Notes: generated from the letters alone by a model not told the origin. DNA of 8,522 bases from Gammaproteobacteria bacterium (GCA_009839585.1 VXPI01000340.1:1-8522), one strand, 5' to 3'. Counted from the first letter of the stretch, positions 1-6,737 are shown. Made by a program: numbers and translations.

Positions 1-187
1 CCCCCCCCTCCGGGGGCGCCGTGAATAATGCGTGTACTGCCGGCAGATGCCTTTCCCTTTCGACCACTCAACTCTGCCGGAGAGAGAATGTCGTTCAAAA
101 TATCCCGTCTTCCAATGAAGATCGGAGGCGGTGACTTTTCCCCCGGATAACAAAGTCCTGCAAGGCTTCGCGGCGAAATGCATTCAT
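1..187 (-). CDS. N-terminus of a P-loop ATPase, partial at window edge, apparent frameshift
   Basis: Seen: an ATG at 187-185 is preceded on the - strand by a strong Shine-Dalgarno (AGGGGG, about 6 bases upstream) and reads MNAFRREALQDFVIRG, then hits TGA at 97-95. If the frame slips by -1 in the G5 run (plus-strand C5, 140-144), the reading continues as EKSPPPIFIGRRDILNDIL and later RIIHGAPGGG up to the window end. The second part resembles the start of many AAA/STAND-type ATPases: a Pro-rich link, a 'F-x-GRR-D-x-L' segment, then a Walker A glycine loop. The lysine of that loop would be the first residue outside the window. The joined N-terminus is about 62 residues. Alone, neither frame makes a good gene: the first is a 30-codon ORF, and the second has no ATG or clear start. 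It is either an indel in a homopolymer (real or from sequencing) or a recoded gene. Specific function cannot be told. It is divergent from the importer operon. Confidence 0.55.
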
Positions 188-220
188 GATGCCCCCTTTT
201 GAACAACAGGATGTTTCTCT

Positions 221-239
221 TCCAGCCTCAAGTGCTGGA
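221..239. repeat. Small hairpin in the ATPase leader
   Basis: TCCAGC (221-226) and GCTGGA (234-239) are exact inverse complements around a 7-base loop. The structure lies 34-52 bases upstream of the - strand ATPase start, so it would sit in that gene's 5' leader or promoter. It has no T tract and is short, so any role is uncertain. Confidence 0.3.
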
Positions 240-310
240 GTTTATTTTCGTCTGGAACAGCCATGGAAACACATATAGCACAAGATCCCGTTTTGAGTAG
301 GAATATATTG

Positions 311-325
311 TTCCAATTCATGGAA
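311..325. promoter_or_regulatory. Palindrome TTCCA-N5-TGGAA, candidate operator copy 1
   Basis: TTCCA (311-315), spacer ATTCA, TGGAA (321-325). It is related in sequence to the palindrome at 408-423, including the shared core TTCCAAT...CATGGAA, which suggests a protein binding site used twice. Related half-sites (TGGAAC at 253-258 and ATGGAAAC at 263-270) lie nearby towards the - strand gene. The binding protein is unknown. Confidence 0.4.
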
Positions 326-336
326 TGAAATTCGTT

Positions 337-352
337 GGTGATATTCTTCACA
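337..352. promoter_or_regulatory. CRP/FNR-like box GGTGA-N6-TCACA
   Basis: The sequence GGTGATATTCTTCACA matches 9 of 10 conserved bases of the enterobacterial CRP consensus TGTGA-N6-TCACA. CRP commonly activates uptake systems for carbon and peptides, which fits the importer downstream. The box lies about 380 bases before the first importer start, so a leader would be long unless it serves the divergent gene, whose start is about 150 bases away. A weak TTGGTG (335-340) / TATAAA (359-364) pair with 18-base spacing overlaps it. Regulation is inferred from the motif alone. Confidence 0.35.
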
Positions 353-407
353 GTGGATTATAAAGCCAATTCAAAATCACTCCCAAAACCGATTAACCCG
401 AACAGTA

Positions 408-423
408 GTTCCAATCATGGAAC
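408..423. promoter_or_regulatory. Perfect palindrome GTTCCA-N4-TGGAAC, candidate operator copy 2
   Basis: GTTCCA (408-413), spacer ATCA, TGGAAC (418-423): six perfect base pairs. Centres of this copy and of the one at 311-325 are about 97 bp apart, near nine helical turns. That spacing would suit a looping repressor or a regulator controlling both divergent genes. The spacer differs by one base between the copies (N5 versus N4). Confidence 0.4.
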
Positions 424-470
424 CAATGGCAGATCCTCATGCCGTGCCAGTATCGATCACTATCAGAATA

Positions 471-545
471 ACCGGTTTTTCAAGACCGGACTGAATACCG
501 GTCGTCCCTGTAGACCCTACACGCCTGTAGTGTCACGCCGTTTTT
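471..545 (+). promoter_or_regulatory. Mutually exclusive hairpins followed by T5, attenuator-like
   Basis: Two sets of alternating complementary blocks are present. In the first, ACCGG at 485-489 can pair with CCGGT at 472-476, or as GACCGG (484-489) with CCGGTC (498-503). In the second, CTACA at 517-521 can pair with TGTAG upstream (509-513) or with TGTAG downstream (526-530). Five T follow at 541-545. Such competing structures are typical of leader RNA attenuators, but the stems are only 5-6 bp and the T run does not directly follow a stem. No known riboswitch was recognised. A simple repeat array or DNA-level binding sites are alternatives. Confidence 0.25.
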
Positions 546-588
546 ATTGCATGCTACTATCAACAGGTTATTGATTCAGTTATTAAGC

Positions 589-726
589 ATGGGTTGCGGA
601 GCTTCGACAATCGAACCTGTCCCGTGGCGAGAGCTGATACCAGAACTGGACGCTTGTTGTCGGACAACTCTGGAACTTGATATACAATACGGAAAGTTGA
701 TGATCTGGATTGCCGGAATACAATGA
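589..726 (+). CDS. Possible 45-residue leader ORF, stop overlaps the ATPase start
   Basis: An ATG at 589 opens 45 codons ending with TGA at 724-726, which overlaps the ATG of the importer ATPase as ATGA. That arrangement normally allows translational coupling. The product starts MGCGASTIEPVPWRELIPEL and ends [16 protein letters not shown], a protein-like composition with three cysteines (positions 3, 23 and 24). The frame is open back to a TAG at 511-513. Against it: no Shine-Dalgarno precedes 589, an open stretch of this size is not rare by chance, and the best promoter candidate for the operon (657-686) lies inside it. I recognise no family. It could be a chance ORF, a leader peptide, or a degraded remnant. 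Confidence 0.25.
   Translation: MGCGASTIEPVPWRELIPELDACCRTTLELDIQYGKLMIWIAGIQ
656..668. promoter_or_regulatory. Palindrome GTTGTC-G-GACAAC over the -35 of the importer promoter
   Basis: GTTGTC (656-661) and GACAAC (663-668) form a perfect inverted repeat around one G. It overlaps the candidate -35 hexamer TTGTCG (657-662) and lies about 60 bases before the ATPase start, where a repressor site would work. The binding protein is unknown. It may equally be chance. Confidence 0.3.
657..686 (+). promoter_or_regulatory. Candidate sigma-70 promoter of the importer operon
   Basis: A -35-like TTGTCG (657-662) and a -10-like TATACA (681-686, within TATACAAT) are separated by 18 bases. Transcription would start near 693 and give a leader of about 30 bases before the ATG at 723. 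The -10 matches four of six consensus bases and the -35 matches three. It is the best candidate close to the start, but it is by-eye only. Confidence 0.35.
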
Positions 727-2582
727 CAGACATCCTTACAATCAGGAACCTTCAGGTCGAATTCGACTATCACAACAGTCGAATCCCAGCGGTGAGAGAT
801 ATCAGTTTTCGCATTCCCGGTGGCCGCACAGTTGCACTGGTTGGTGAATCCGGTTCGGGAAAATCGGTAACTGCTCAGGCAATCATGCAGATTCTGCCCA
901 AAAAAGCCCGCATTACGGGTGGCAGTATCCGTTTTGATGATCCGGAGAGCGGGAATTCAACAGAAATCACCTCACTGGATCCGATGGGCAGGCAGATGCG
1001 GGCGATCCGGGGCGGCAGAATATCCATGATTTTCCAGGAACCCATGGTTTCACTGTCCCCCGTACATACGGTTGGCAACCAGATATCCGAGGCCGTTCTA
1101 CTGCACCGGGACGTTAGCAGGCCGGAAGCCATGAAACTCTCGGAAGATATGCTGGACCGAGTCGGTTTTCCGGATCCGAAAAGAGCCATCAATACCTATC
1201 CATTTGAATTGTCCGGTGGTCTCAGGCAGCGGGCAATGATTGCTTGTGCCCTGGTTTGCAGGCCGGCCATCCTGATTGCAGATGAACCGACCACTGCTCT
1301 CGATGTAACCATTCAGGCCCAAATTTTGAAACTCATATCAGATATGCAGCGTGAATTGAATATGGCCGTGTTGCTGATTACCCATGATCTGGGCGTGGTA
1401 GCTAACGTTGCTGATGAAGTGGTGGTGATGTATCACGGACAAATTATGGAATCCGGGATGATTGAAGACATTTATCGTAATCCTTCGCACCCATATTTGA
1501 AGGCGCTGATGAAAGCGATTCCCCATTTCGATATGAAGCCCGATGAGAGGTTGACTCCGGTTCGGCATATCGAATCATCAGTAGGAGAATTACTGCGAAT
1601 GGATGTCGACAAGGAATTGCAGGCCAGCCCGATACATCTGGAGGTTCGCGACATCAGCAAGTCATTCAGGATCAGGAAAAACCCGATCTTCGGGAAATCG
1701 GAGGTGCCTGAAATCAAGGCCGTTTCCGGGATCGGGTTTGATGTCAATCGCGGGGAATGCTTTGGGCTGGTTGGTGAGAGTGGTTGTGGTAAAACCACTC
1801 TATCCAAGATTCTCATGAAGGCACTTTCCCCAGACGAAGGAAATATTGTTTACTATGACAAAACTACCCAACAGGGGATTGATGTGCTTTCTCTTGAAGG
1901 GGATGAATTGTTTGAGTTCAGACGCAAGATGCAGTTTATATTCCAGGATCCATTCAGTGCCCTGAATCCAAGGATGACCGTGTTCGATATTATTCGTGAA
2001 CCCCTGCTGATTCATGAGATTGGAGATTTCGACTATCAACGGGAATTTGTCAAGGAACTGGTTCGGGTGGTCGGGTTGGATCCGCGGTTTTTGAACCGCT
2101 ATCCACACAGTTTTTCAGGCGGTCAGCGCCAGCGATTGGGAATTGCACGAGCACTTGCCCTGAAGCCTGATTTCGTGATTTGTGACGAGCCCGTGTCAGC
2201 ACTGGATGTTTCGATTCAGGCGCAGATTCTCAACTTGCTCAAGGACCTGCGAAAAGAGCTTGGATTGACTACCATATTCATTACCCATAATCTGGCGGTT
2301 GTGAACTATGTTGCTGACCGAGTCGGTGTGATGTGTCGGGGCAGACTGGTTGAAATCGCTGATCGGGATTCCCTGTTTGAGAATCCGGTTCATCCATACA
2401 CTCAAGCATTATTGGGCGCTGTCCCACACCCCGATCTTGCCAGACCACTGGATTTTGACAGCACTCTGGAATCACGGGCCTCTGATCCTGCATCATGGTC
2501 AGCACCGTTCCGTTATGATGAATCCGTAAGTCTTGATCTACAGGAAATCAAACAGGGTCACCGTGTTTTAAGAGAGGCCTGA
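723..2582 (+). CDS. Fused double ATP-binding subunit of an oligopeptide-class ABC importer (DppD-DppF / YejF type)
   Basis: This 619-residue protein carries two ABC nucleotide-binding domains in one chain. It powers import through the two permeases encoded downstream, on the cytoplasmic face. Domain 1 has Walker A GESGSGKS (41-48), Q-loop Q105, signature LSGGLRQR (163-170), Walker B ILIADEP with D187/E188, and H-loop H221. Domain 2 has GESGCGKT (351-358), Q408, signature FSGGQRQR (464-471), FVICDEP with D488/E489, and H522. Both domains end with the HPY..AL..A(I/V)P element (256-267 and 557-568) specific to the Opp/Dpp class. All catalytic residues are present in both halves, so both sites should hydrolyse ATP. 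Length fits fused YejF/GsiA-type subunits. The start is the ATG at 723, whose ribosome site is weak (CCGGAAT). The stop is one base before the next gene. Function class is secure; substrate is not. Confidence 0.96.
   Translation: MTDILTIRNLQVEFDYHNSRIPAVRDISFRIPGGRTVALVGESGSGKSVTAQAIMQILPKKARITGGSIRFDDPESGNSTEITSLDPMGRQMRAIRGGRISMIFQEPMVSLSPVHTVGNQISEAVLLHRDVSRPEAMKLSEDMLDRVGFPDPKRAINTYPFELSGGLRQRAMIACALVCRPAILIADEPTTALDVTIQAQILKLISDMQRELNMAVLLITHDLGVVANVADEVVVMYHGQIMESGMIEDIYRNPSHPYLKALMKAIPHFDMKPDERLTPVRHIESSVGELLRMDVDKELQASPIHLEVRDISKSFRIRKNPIFGKSEVPEIKAVSGIGFDVNRGECFGLVGESGCGKTTLSKILMKALSPDEGNIVYYDKTTQQGIDVLSLEGDELFEFRRKMQFIFQDPFSALNPRMTVFDIIREPLLIHEIGDFDYQREFVKELVRVVGLDPRFLNRYPHSFSGGQRQRLGIARALALKPDFVICDEPVSALDVSIQAQILNLLKDLRKELGLTTIFITHNLAVVNYVADRVGVMCRGRLVEIADRDSLFENPVHPYTQALLGAVPHPDLARPLDFDSTLESRASDPASWSAPFRYDESVSLDLQEIKQGHRVLREA
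2571..2577 (+). promoter_or_regulatory. Shine-Dalgarno that fixes the TTG start of the binding protein
   Basis: AGAGAGG lies six bases before the TTG at 2584 and inside the last codons of the ATPase gene. An in-frame TAA at 2569-2571 rules out an earlier start. Starting at any later ATG would remove the signal peptide. Confidence 0.6.
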
Positions 2583-2583
2583 A

Positions 2584-4488
2584 TTGAGCGTCCACCCACC
2601 CTTACGATTCACGATTCTGGCTACGGCATTCCTGCTAATCGTACAGGCCGCATTGGCCAGTCCGGAACATGAACCGCCTCTCCTTGTACAGGCGGTGCAA
2701 TCCGGAGATATCCCTCCCATGTCAGGGCGATTGCCTGAAAATCCACGGATTATGCAGATCTCAAAAAATGGCCTGACCGCCGGAAAGTACGGAGGAGTCA
2801 TGCGGATGCTGATGGGAAAGGAGAAGGATATTCGCCGGATGGTGGTTTTTGGCTATTCTCGACTGGTCGGATTCGACCTCAATCTGGAATTGACGGCTGA
2901 TATTCTGGAGTCTTATGAGGTTCGTGAGGGACGCGAATTCATTTTTCGCCTGCGCAAGGGGCATCGCTGGTCTGATGGACAGCCGTTTACCTCGGATGAT
3001 TTCCGTTTCTACTGGGAGGATGTGGCCAACAACGACGATTTGTTCCCCTTTGGCCCTCCAAAAACGTTTCGAGTGGAAGGTGATCTGCCGATTGTCGAGT
3101 ATCCGGATGAATGGACAGTTGTCTATCGCTGGAATCGCCCAAATCCGCATTTTCTGATTGAGCTGGCCTCCCCCAGACCGCTGTTCATCTACATGCCGCG
3201 TCATTATCTGGAATCCTTTCATCCGCGTTATGCAGATCGAGAGGCTCTCGATGAACAAGCCAAAAGTCGTGGTAGCCGCAACTGGTCCGGTTATTTCCTG
3301 AAGAAAGCCAGGCAATATAGGTTGACGAACCCTGAATTGCCTTCACTACAGCCTTGGGTGAACACCATAAGCCCTCCAGCAGAGCGGTATGTCTTCAAGA
3401 GAAATCCCTATTTCCACAGGGTGGATGAGAATCGGCTGCAACTGCCCTATATTGATCAGGTTCAGGTCAATATAGTGTCAAGCAGCCTGATTCCGGCCAA
3501 GACCGGAGCTGGTGAATCCGATCTCCAGGGGCATTATCTGAGACTCGATAACTTCACGTTCCTGAAAGAGGGAGAACAACGAAACGGCTATGACGTGCTG
3601 TTGTGGAAGACCCTGAACGGATCTCACAAGGCCTTGTACCCGAATCTGAACAGTCGGGACGAAGAATGGCGGAATCTAGCACGCGATGTTCGCTTTCGAC
3701 GAGCCTTGTCGCTTGCGGTCAATCGACGTGAAGTCAATCAGGTGATCTATTACGGTCTTGCCAACGAGAGCAGCAATACAGTCTTGCCGGGATCGGTCTT
3801 CTATGAGGATGAAATGCAGACATGGGCTCGGTATGACCTAGAAGAGGCCAATGCCTTGCTGGACTCGCTTGGACTTGATGAACGCAACAAACGGGGGTTG
3901 CGATTGATGCCGGATGGACGCCCTTTGGAGGTGATTATCCATACAGCGGGGGAGTCGACTGAAGAGACGGATATCCTTGAACTGATTCATGACAGTCTGC
4001 TTAAGGTTGGCATCAAGGTCTATACCAAGCCCTCGCAGCGCGAGGTATTCCGAGATCGAATATTCTCTGGTGATGTCATGATGTCGGTCTGGACCGGTCT
4101 GGAAAATGCCATGCCAACGTCCGGGTTCAGTCCTGGGGAACTGGCACCAACCAGCCAGAACCAGTATCAATGGTCACGCTGGGGGCAGTATCATGAAACA
4201 AATGGCAAGGCAGGTGAAAAGCCGGATCTTCCCAGTGTTCGACGGTTGTACGAACTGTACCTTAAATGGTCGGAAATTACCGATGTTCAACAAAGGCAGG
4301 AAATCTGGCGAGAGATGTTGCGCATCTATACCGATGAAGTCTTCAATATCGGGATCGTGAACGCGGTTCCACAACCGATAGTAGTCAATGGCAGATTGAG
4401 GAATGTGCCAATCGAAGGGTTGTATGCCTGGTTTCCAACATCCTATTTCGGGGTTTACTCCCCCGACACGTTCTGGTTTGATGAGTAA
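2584..4488 (+). CDS. Periplasmic solute-binding protein, SBP family 5, of the ABC importer
   Basis: A 634-residue extracytoplasmic binding protein that captures the solute and delivers it to the permeases. It has a Sec signal: a short N-region with Arg8, a hydrophobic core TILATAFLLIVQ (10-21), then ALA-SP at about 24-26, a good signal peptidase I site. No lipobox cysteine is seen, so it should be soluble in the periplasm. Family 5 hallmarks are the start of lobe I (KYGGVMRMLM, 68-77), the segment with FRLRKGHRWSDGQPFTSDDF (121-140) and the helix RDVRFRRALSLAVNRREVNQ (367-386). The length (634) matches YejA-like and carbohydrate-binding family 5 proteins rather than the shorter DppA/OppA (about 510-545). 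It starts with TTG, one base after the ATPase stop. The substrate may be an oligopeptide or an oligosaccharide; the sequence alone does not decide. Confidence 0.93.
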   Translation: MSVHPPLRFTILATAFLLIVQAALASPEHEPPLLVQAVQSGDIPPMSGRLPENPRIMQISKNGLTAGKYGGVMRMLMGKEKDIRRMVVFGYSRLVGFDLNLELTADILESYEVREGREFIFRLRKGHRWSDGQPFTSDDFRFYWEDVANNDDLFPFGPPKTFRVEGDLPIVEYPDEWTVVYRWNRPNPHFLIELASPRPLFIYMPRHYLESFHPRYADREALDEQAKSRGSRNWSGYFLKKARQYRLTNPELPSLQPWVNTISPPAERYVFKRNPYFHRVDENRLQLPYIDQVQVNIVSSSLIPAKTGAGESDLQGHYLRLDNFTFLKEGEQRNGYDVLLWKTLNGSHKALYPNLNSRDEEWRNLARDVRFRRALSLAVNRREVNQVIYYGLANESSNTVLPGSVFYEDEMQTWARYDLEEANALLDSLGLDERNKRGLRLMPDGRPLEVIIHTAGESTEETDILELIHDSLLKVGIKVYTKPSQREVFRDRIFSGDVMMSVWTGLENAMPTSGFSPGELAPTSQNQYQWSRWGQYHETNGKAGEKPDLPSVRRLYELYLKWSEITDVQQRQEIWREMLRIYTDEVFNIGIVNAVPQPIVVNGRLRNVPIEGLYAWFPTSYFGVYSPDTFWFDE

Positions 4489-4507
4489 TTCCCGAAGGGT
4501 GCTTCAA

Positions 4508-4514
4508 GAGAGGG
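4508..4514 (+). promoter_or_regulatory. Shine-Dalgarno that selects the ATG at 4519 for permease 1
   Basis: GAGAGGG ends four bases before the ATG at 4519. The adjacent in-frame TTG at 4516 would leave one base of spacing, too close for initiation, so the ATG is preferred. Confidence 0.55.
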
Positions 4515-4518
4515 TTTG

Positions 4519-5517
4519 ATGATTGGATATATCCTGAAAAGGCTGTTTTTCATGATTCCAACCTTGTTCGTGATCAGTATACTGGTGTTTGTGATTATCC
4601 AGTTGCCGCCCGGGGACTATCTGGAAACCTATATTGCTGAATTGCAGAGTCAGGGGGAGTCTGTTGACCCTGATCGAATCAGGTTTTTAAGGGCTGAATA
4701 CGGTCTGGATAAGCCGATATACGAGCAGTACTTCGTATGGGCATCAGGCATGCTGGTCGGAGACTACGGGTATTCCTTTGAGTATGGACTGCCGGTCAAT
4801 GAAGTGATTGGAGACCGCCTGTTTCTGACCATCATTATTTCTGTCGTAACGATCATATTTACCTGGGCGATTGCCTTTCCAATCGGCATTTACTCGGCGA
4901 CCCATCAATACAGTTGGGGGGATTATGGGCTCAGTTTTATCGGGTTCATTGGCCTTGCAACGCCTAATTTCCTGCTGGCTCTGGTGATGCTGTATCTCGC
5001 CAATGTGTATTTTGGAACTTCGATCGGTGGCTTGATGGATCCGGAATATATTGACCAGCCCTGGGGAATCGACAAGCTTATTTCCGTACTTGAGCATTTG
5101 TGGATCCCCGTGGTAGTCATCGGAACCTCGGGTACTGCGGGCATGATTCGCAGGCTTCGAGCCAATCTGCTTGACGAGTTGCAAAAGCAGTATGTGGTTA
5201 CAGCCCGTGCCAAAGGCATGCAAGAGAAAAAACTGGTCCGCAAGTACCCGCTCAGAATAGCGATGAATTTTTTTATTGCCGATATCGGCAGTCTGCTGCC
5301 CAGTGTTATTTCAGGTGCGGAAATTACTGCCATCGTGCTTTCATTGCCGACAACAGGGCCGATGATGCTAAATGCCCTGCAAAGCCAGGACATGTATCTG
5401 GCCGGTTCATTTCTGATGTTTCTGGCCATGTTGACCGTGATCGGTGTCATGCTTTCGGATATTCTGCTGGCAATGCTGGATCCGCGAATACGCTTACAGG
5501 GAGGGGCGACCAAATGA
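4519..5517 (+). CDS. ABC importer inner-membrane permease, DppB/YejB class
   Basis: A 332-residue integral membrane permease that forms half of the transport channel. The N-terminus MIGYILKRLFFMIPTLFVIS is the classic first helix of DppB-class proteins. About six hydrophobic spans are visible: near 8-29, 101-124, 136-164, 190-205, 250-275 and 297-320. A long periplasmic loop (about 30-98) carries PPGDYLETYIAELQSQGE and LRAEYGLDKPIYEQY, which are typical of this family. The cytoplasmic coupling (EAA-like) loop is VTARAKGMQEKKLVRKYPLR (227-246), the surface contacting the ATPase. The end LDPRIR is also family-typical. The PPGDYL...QG version of the loop is found in the long-binding-protein branch of the family, matching the 634-residue partner. 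The stop overlaps the next start by ATGA, so the two permeases are translationally coupled. Confidence 0.95.
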   Translation: MIGYILKRLFFMIPTLFVISILVFVIIQLPPGDYLETYIAELQSQGESVDPDRIRFLRAEYGLDKPIYEQYFVWASGMLVGDYGYSFEYGLPVNEVIGDRLFLTIIISVVTIIFTWAIAFPIGIYSATHQYSWGDYGLSFIGFIGLATPNFLLALVMLYLANVYFGTSIGGLMDPEYIDQPWGIDKLISVLEHLWIPVVVIGTSGTAGMIRRLRANLLDELQKQYVVTARAKGMQEKKLVRKYPLRIAMNFFIADIGSLLPSVISGAEITAIVLSLPTTGPMMLNALQSQDMYLAGSFLMFLAMLTVIGVMLSDILLAMLDPRIRLQGGATK

Positions 5518-6659
5518 GCACGCATTACGTCTCGGAAGCACCATTCGACCCACATTCAGTCGAGCAGCTTACTCCCGAACAGGAGAAGTTGTATCTGGCC
5601 TCGCAATGGCAGTTGATGTGGCTAAAGCTCAAACAGCATCGACTCGCTGTTGCATCAAGTGTAGTATTGATCATCATTTACCTGTTGGCGTTATTTTGCG
5701 AATTTCTCTCTCCGTACAACCTGCATACACGAAATACTGACTACATCTATGCACCTCCACAGAGGGTGCATGTATTTCACGAAGGAGAGTTCGTGGGGCC
5801 ATTTGTATACGGTTACAGCTATCAGCTCAACATGGAGAATCTGAAGCGGGAATATGCTCCTGATACCCGAAATATTCAGAAACTCCGGTTTTTTTGCCGG
5901 AGTGATGGGTACAAATTCTGGGGATTGTTCGAAACCGATGTGCATTTCGTCTGCCCGGCTGCTGGCGGATATTTGTTCTTGTTTGGAACAGACCGTCTTG
6001 GACGTGATATGTACTCAAGAATTCTGCATGGAGCAAAGATATCGTTGACGATTGGTCTGGTTGGTATCGCCTTGAGTTTCATTCTGGGAATTGTGATCGG
6101 GGGAATTGCGGGATACTACGGTGGAGTGGTAGATAATGGAATTCAGCGCCTGATTGAGATATTGCGGTCGTTCCCTGAACTGCCTCTATGGATGGCACTG
6201 TCTGCTACCTTGCCGGTTACCTGGAGTCCGATACTTGTGTTCTTCGGAATTACCCTGATTCTCGCCTTGCTGGATTGGACCGGGCTGGCGAGGGCCGTGC
6301 GTTCCAAACTACTGTCGCTTCGCGAGGAGGATTACTGTACTGCGGCTCAGTTGATGGGTGCCAGGCCCGGGCGCATAATCGGACGTCATTTATTGCCGGG
6401 GTTCATGAGTCATCTGATTGCATCTGCCTCTCTTTCAATCCCGGGCATGATTCTGGGCGAGACGGCACTGAGCTTTCTGGGACTTGGACTTCGCCCGCCC
6501 ATCACGAGTTGGGGAGTATTGTTGAATGAAGCGCAAAATATCAATGTCGTGGCACTTTATCCCTGGCTGATGCTTCCGGTAGTACCGGTGATCATTGTCA
6601 TCCTGGCCTTCAATTTTCTGGGTGATGGATTGCGTGATGCGGCAGATCCTTACAAATGA
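5514..6659 (+). CDS. ABC importer inner-membrane permease, DppC/YejE class with extended periplasmic loop
   Basis: A 381-residue permease, the second half of the channel. A cytoplasmic N-tail (1-45, with LTPEQEKLYLASQWQLMWLK) precedes the first span (about 46-66). A long periplasmic segment follows (67-156) with FVYGYSYQLNMENLKREY and DGYKFWGLFETDVHF, longer than in DppC. After it comes the conserved GTDRLGRDMYSRILHGAKIS (158-177), further spans to about 369, the EAA coupling loop DYCTAAQLMGARPGRIIGRH (273-292) and GETALSFLGLGLRPPITSWG (315-334), all diagnostic of this permease class. The extended loop is shared by YejE-like and related permeases that pair with large binding proteins, so it is a family trait. 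ATG at 5514 overlaps the previous stop, and GGGAGGGG (5499-5506) is a strong ribosome site. No terminator follows. Confidence 0.95.
   Translation: MSTHYVSEAPFDPHSVEQLTPEQEKLYLASQWQLMWLKLKQHRLAVASSVVLIIIYLLALFCEFLSPYNLHTRNTDYIYAPPQRVHVFHEGEFVGPFVYGYSYQLNMENLKREYAPDTRNIQKLRFFCRSDGYKFWGLFETDVHFVCPAAGGYLFLFGTDRLGRDMYSRILHGAKISLTIGLVGIALSFILGIVIGGIAGYYGGVVDNGIQRLIEILRSFPELPLWMALSATLPVTWSPILVFFGITLILALLDWTGLARAVRSKLLSLREEDYCTAAQLMGARPGRIIGRHLLPGFMSHLIASASLSIPGMILGETALSFLGLGLRPPITSWGVLLNEAQNINVVALYPWLMLPVVPVIIVILAFNFLGDGLRDAADPYK
5882..5903 (+). repeat. Intragenic hairpin with a T7 loop inside permease 2
   Basis: ACTCCGG (5882-5888) and CCGGAGT (5897-5903) form a 7-bp stem around an 8-base loop of seven T and one G. 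The hairpin sits in the region encoding the periplasmic loop (KLRFFCRS). The T run is in the loop, not after the stem, so it is not a normal terminator. Confidence 0.4.
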
Positions 6660-6683
6660 AGCCAGACGATCAGCAATAGGATT

Positions 6684-6711
6684 TTGAATGTTTGGTCAAA
6701 TCGCTCATAAT
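6684..6711 (+). promoter_or_regulatory. Candidate promoter of the AlbA_2/GHKL gene with an overlapping palindrome
   Basis: TTGAAT (6684-6689) and CATAAT (6706-6711) are separated by 16 bases; the -10 matches five of six consensus bases. A perfect inverted repeat CTCAT-A-ATGAG (6704-6714) covers the -10, a position suited to autorepression by a DNA-binding protein. The product of this gene has DNA-binding-type domains, so it is one candidate, by inference only. Confidence 0.4.
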
Positions 6712-6737
6712 GAGAAGGGCATGAGAACAGGCGAGCA

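Larger units (their letters stand above)
188..588. other. Divergent intergenic region with repeats and regulatory-looking sites
   Basis: This is gene-free sequence between the - strand ATPase start and the first + strand ORF. It holds a small hairpin (221-239), two TTCCA/TGGAA palindromes (311-325 and 408-423), a CRP-like box (337-352) and a run of alternative hairpins ending in five T (471-545). The only longer ORF here (335-574, +, TTG start) has no ribosome binding site and an unlikely low-complexity composition, so I do not call it. Confidence 0.6.

Noticed and set aside
135..145. Programmed -1 frameshift heptamer in the left-edge ATPase
   Set aside because: The phase gives G-GGG-AAA, where the second codon re-pairs poorly after slipping; it is not a canonical slippery heptamer, so a simple homopolymer indel is more likely.
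471..502. CRISPR-like or tandem repeat array based on three ACCGG units
   Set aside because: The units are five bases long with unequal spacing (14 and 12), far too short for a CRISPR repeat.
335..574. 79-codon + strand ORF with a TTG start in the divergent region
   Set aside because: It has no ribosome binding site, an Asn/Ser/Arg-rich composition without any recognisable motif, and it crosses several palindromes that look regulatory.
2761..3315. 184-codon - strand ORF inside the binding-protein gene
   Set aside because: It is antisense to a well-supported family 5 binding protein and its product resembles no protein family; a by-product of codon bias.
4923..5555. 210-codon - strand ORF over the permease 1 gene
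   Set aside because: It is the antisense of a conserved permease and has no independent support.
6660..6737. Terminator between the importer operon and the AlbA_2 gene
   Set aside because: No stem followed by a T run is present; the only inverted repeat (6704-6714) is short and overlaps a promoter -10.
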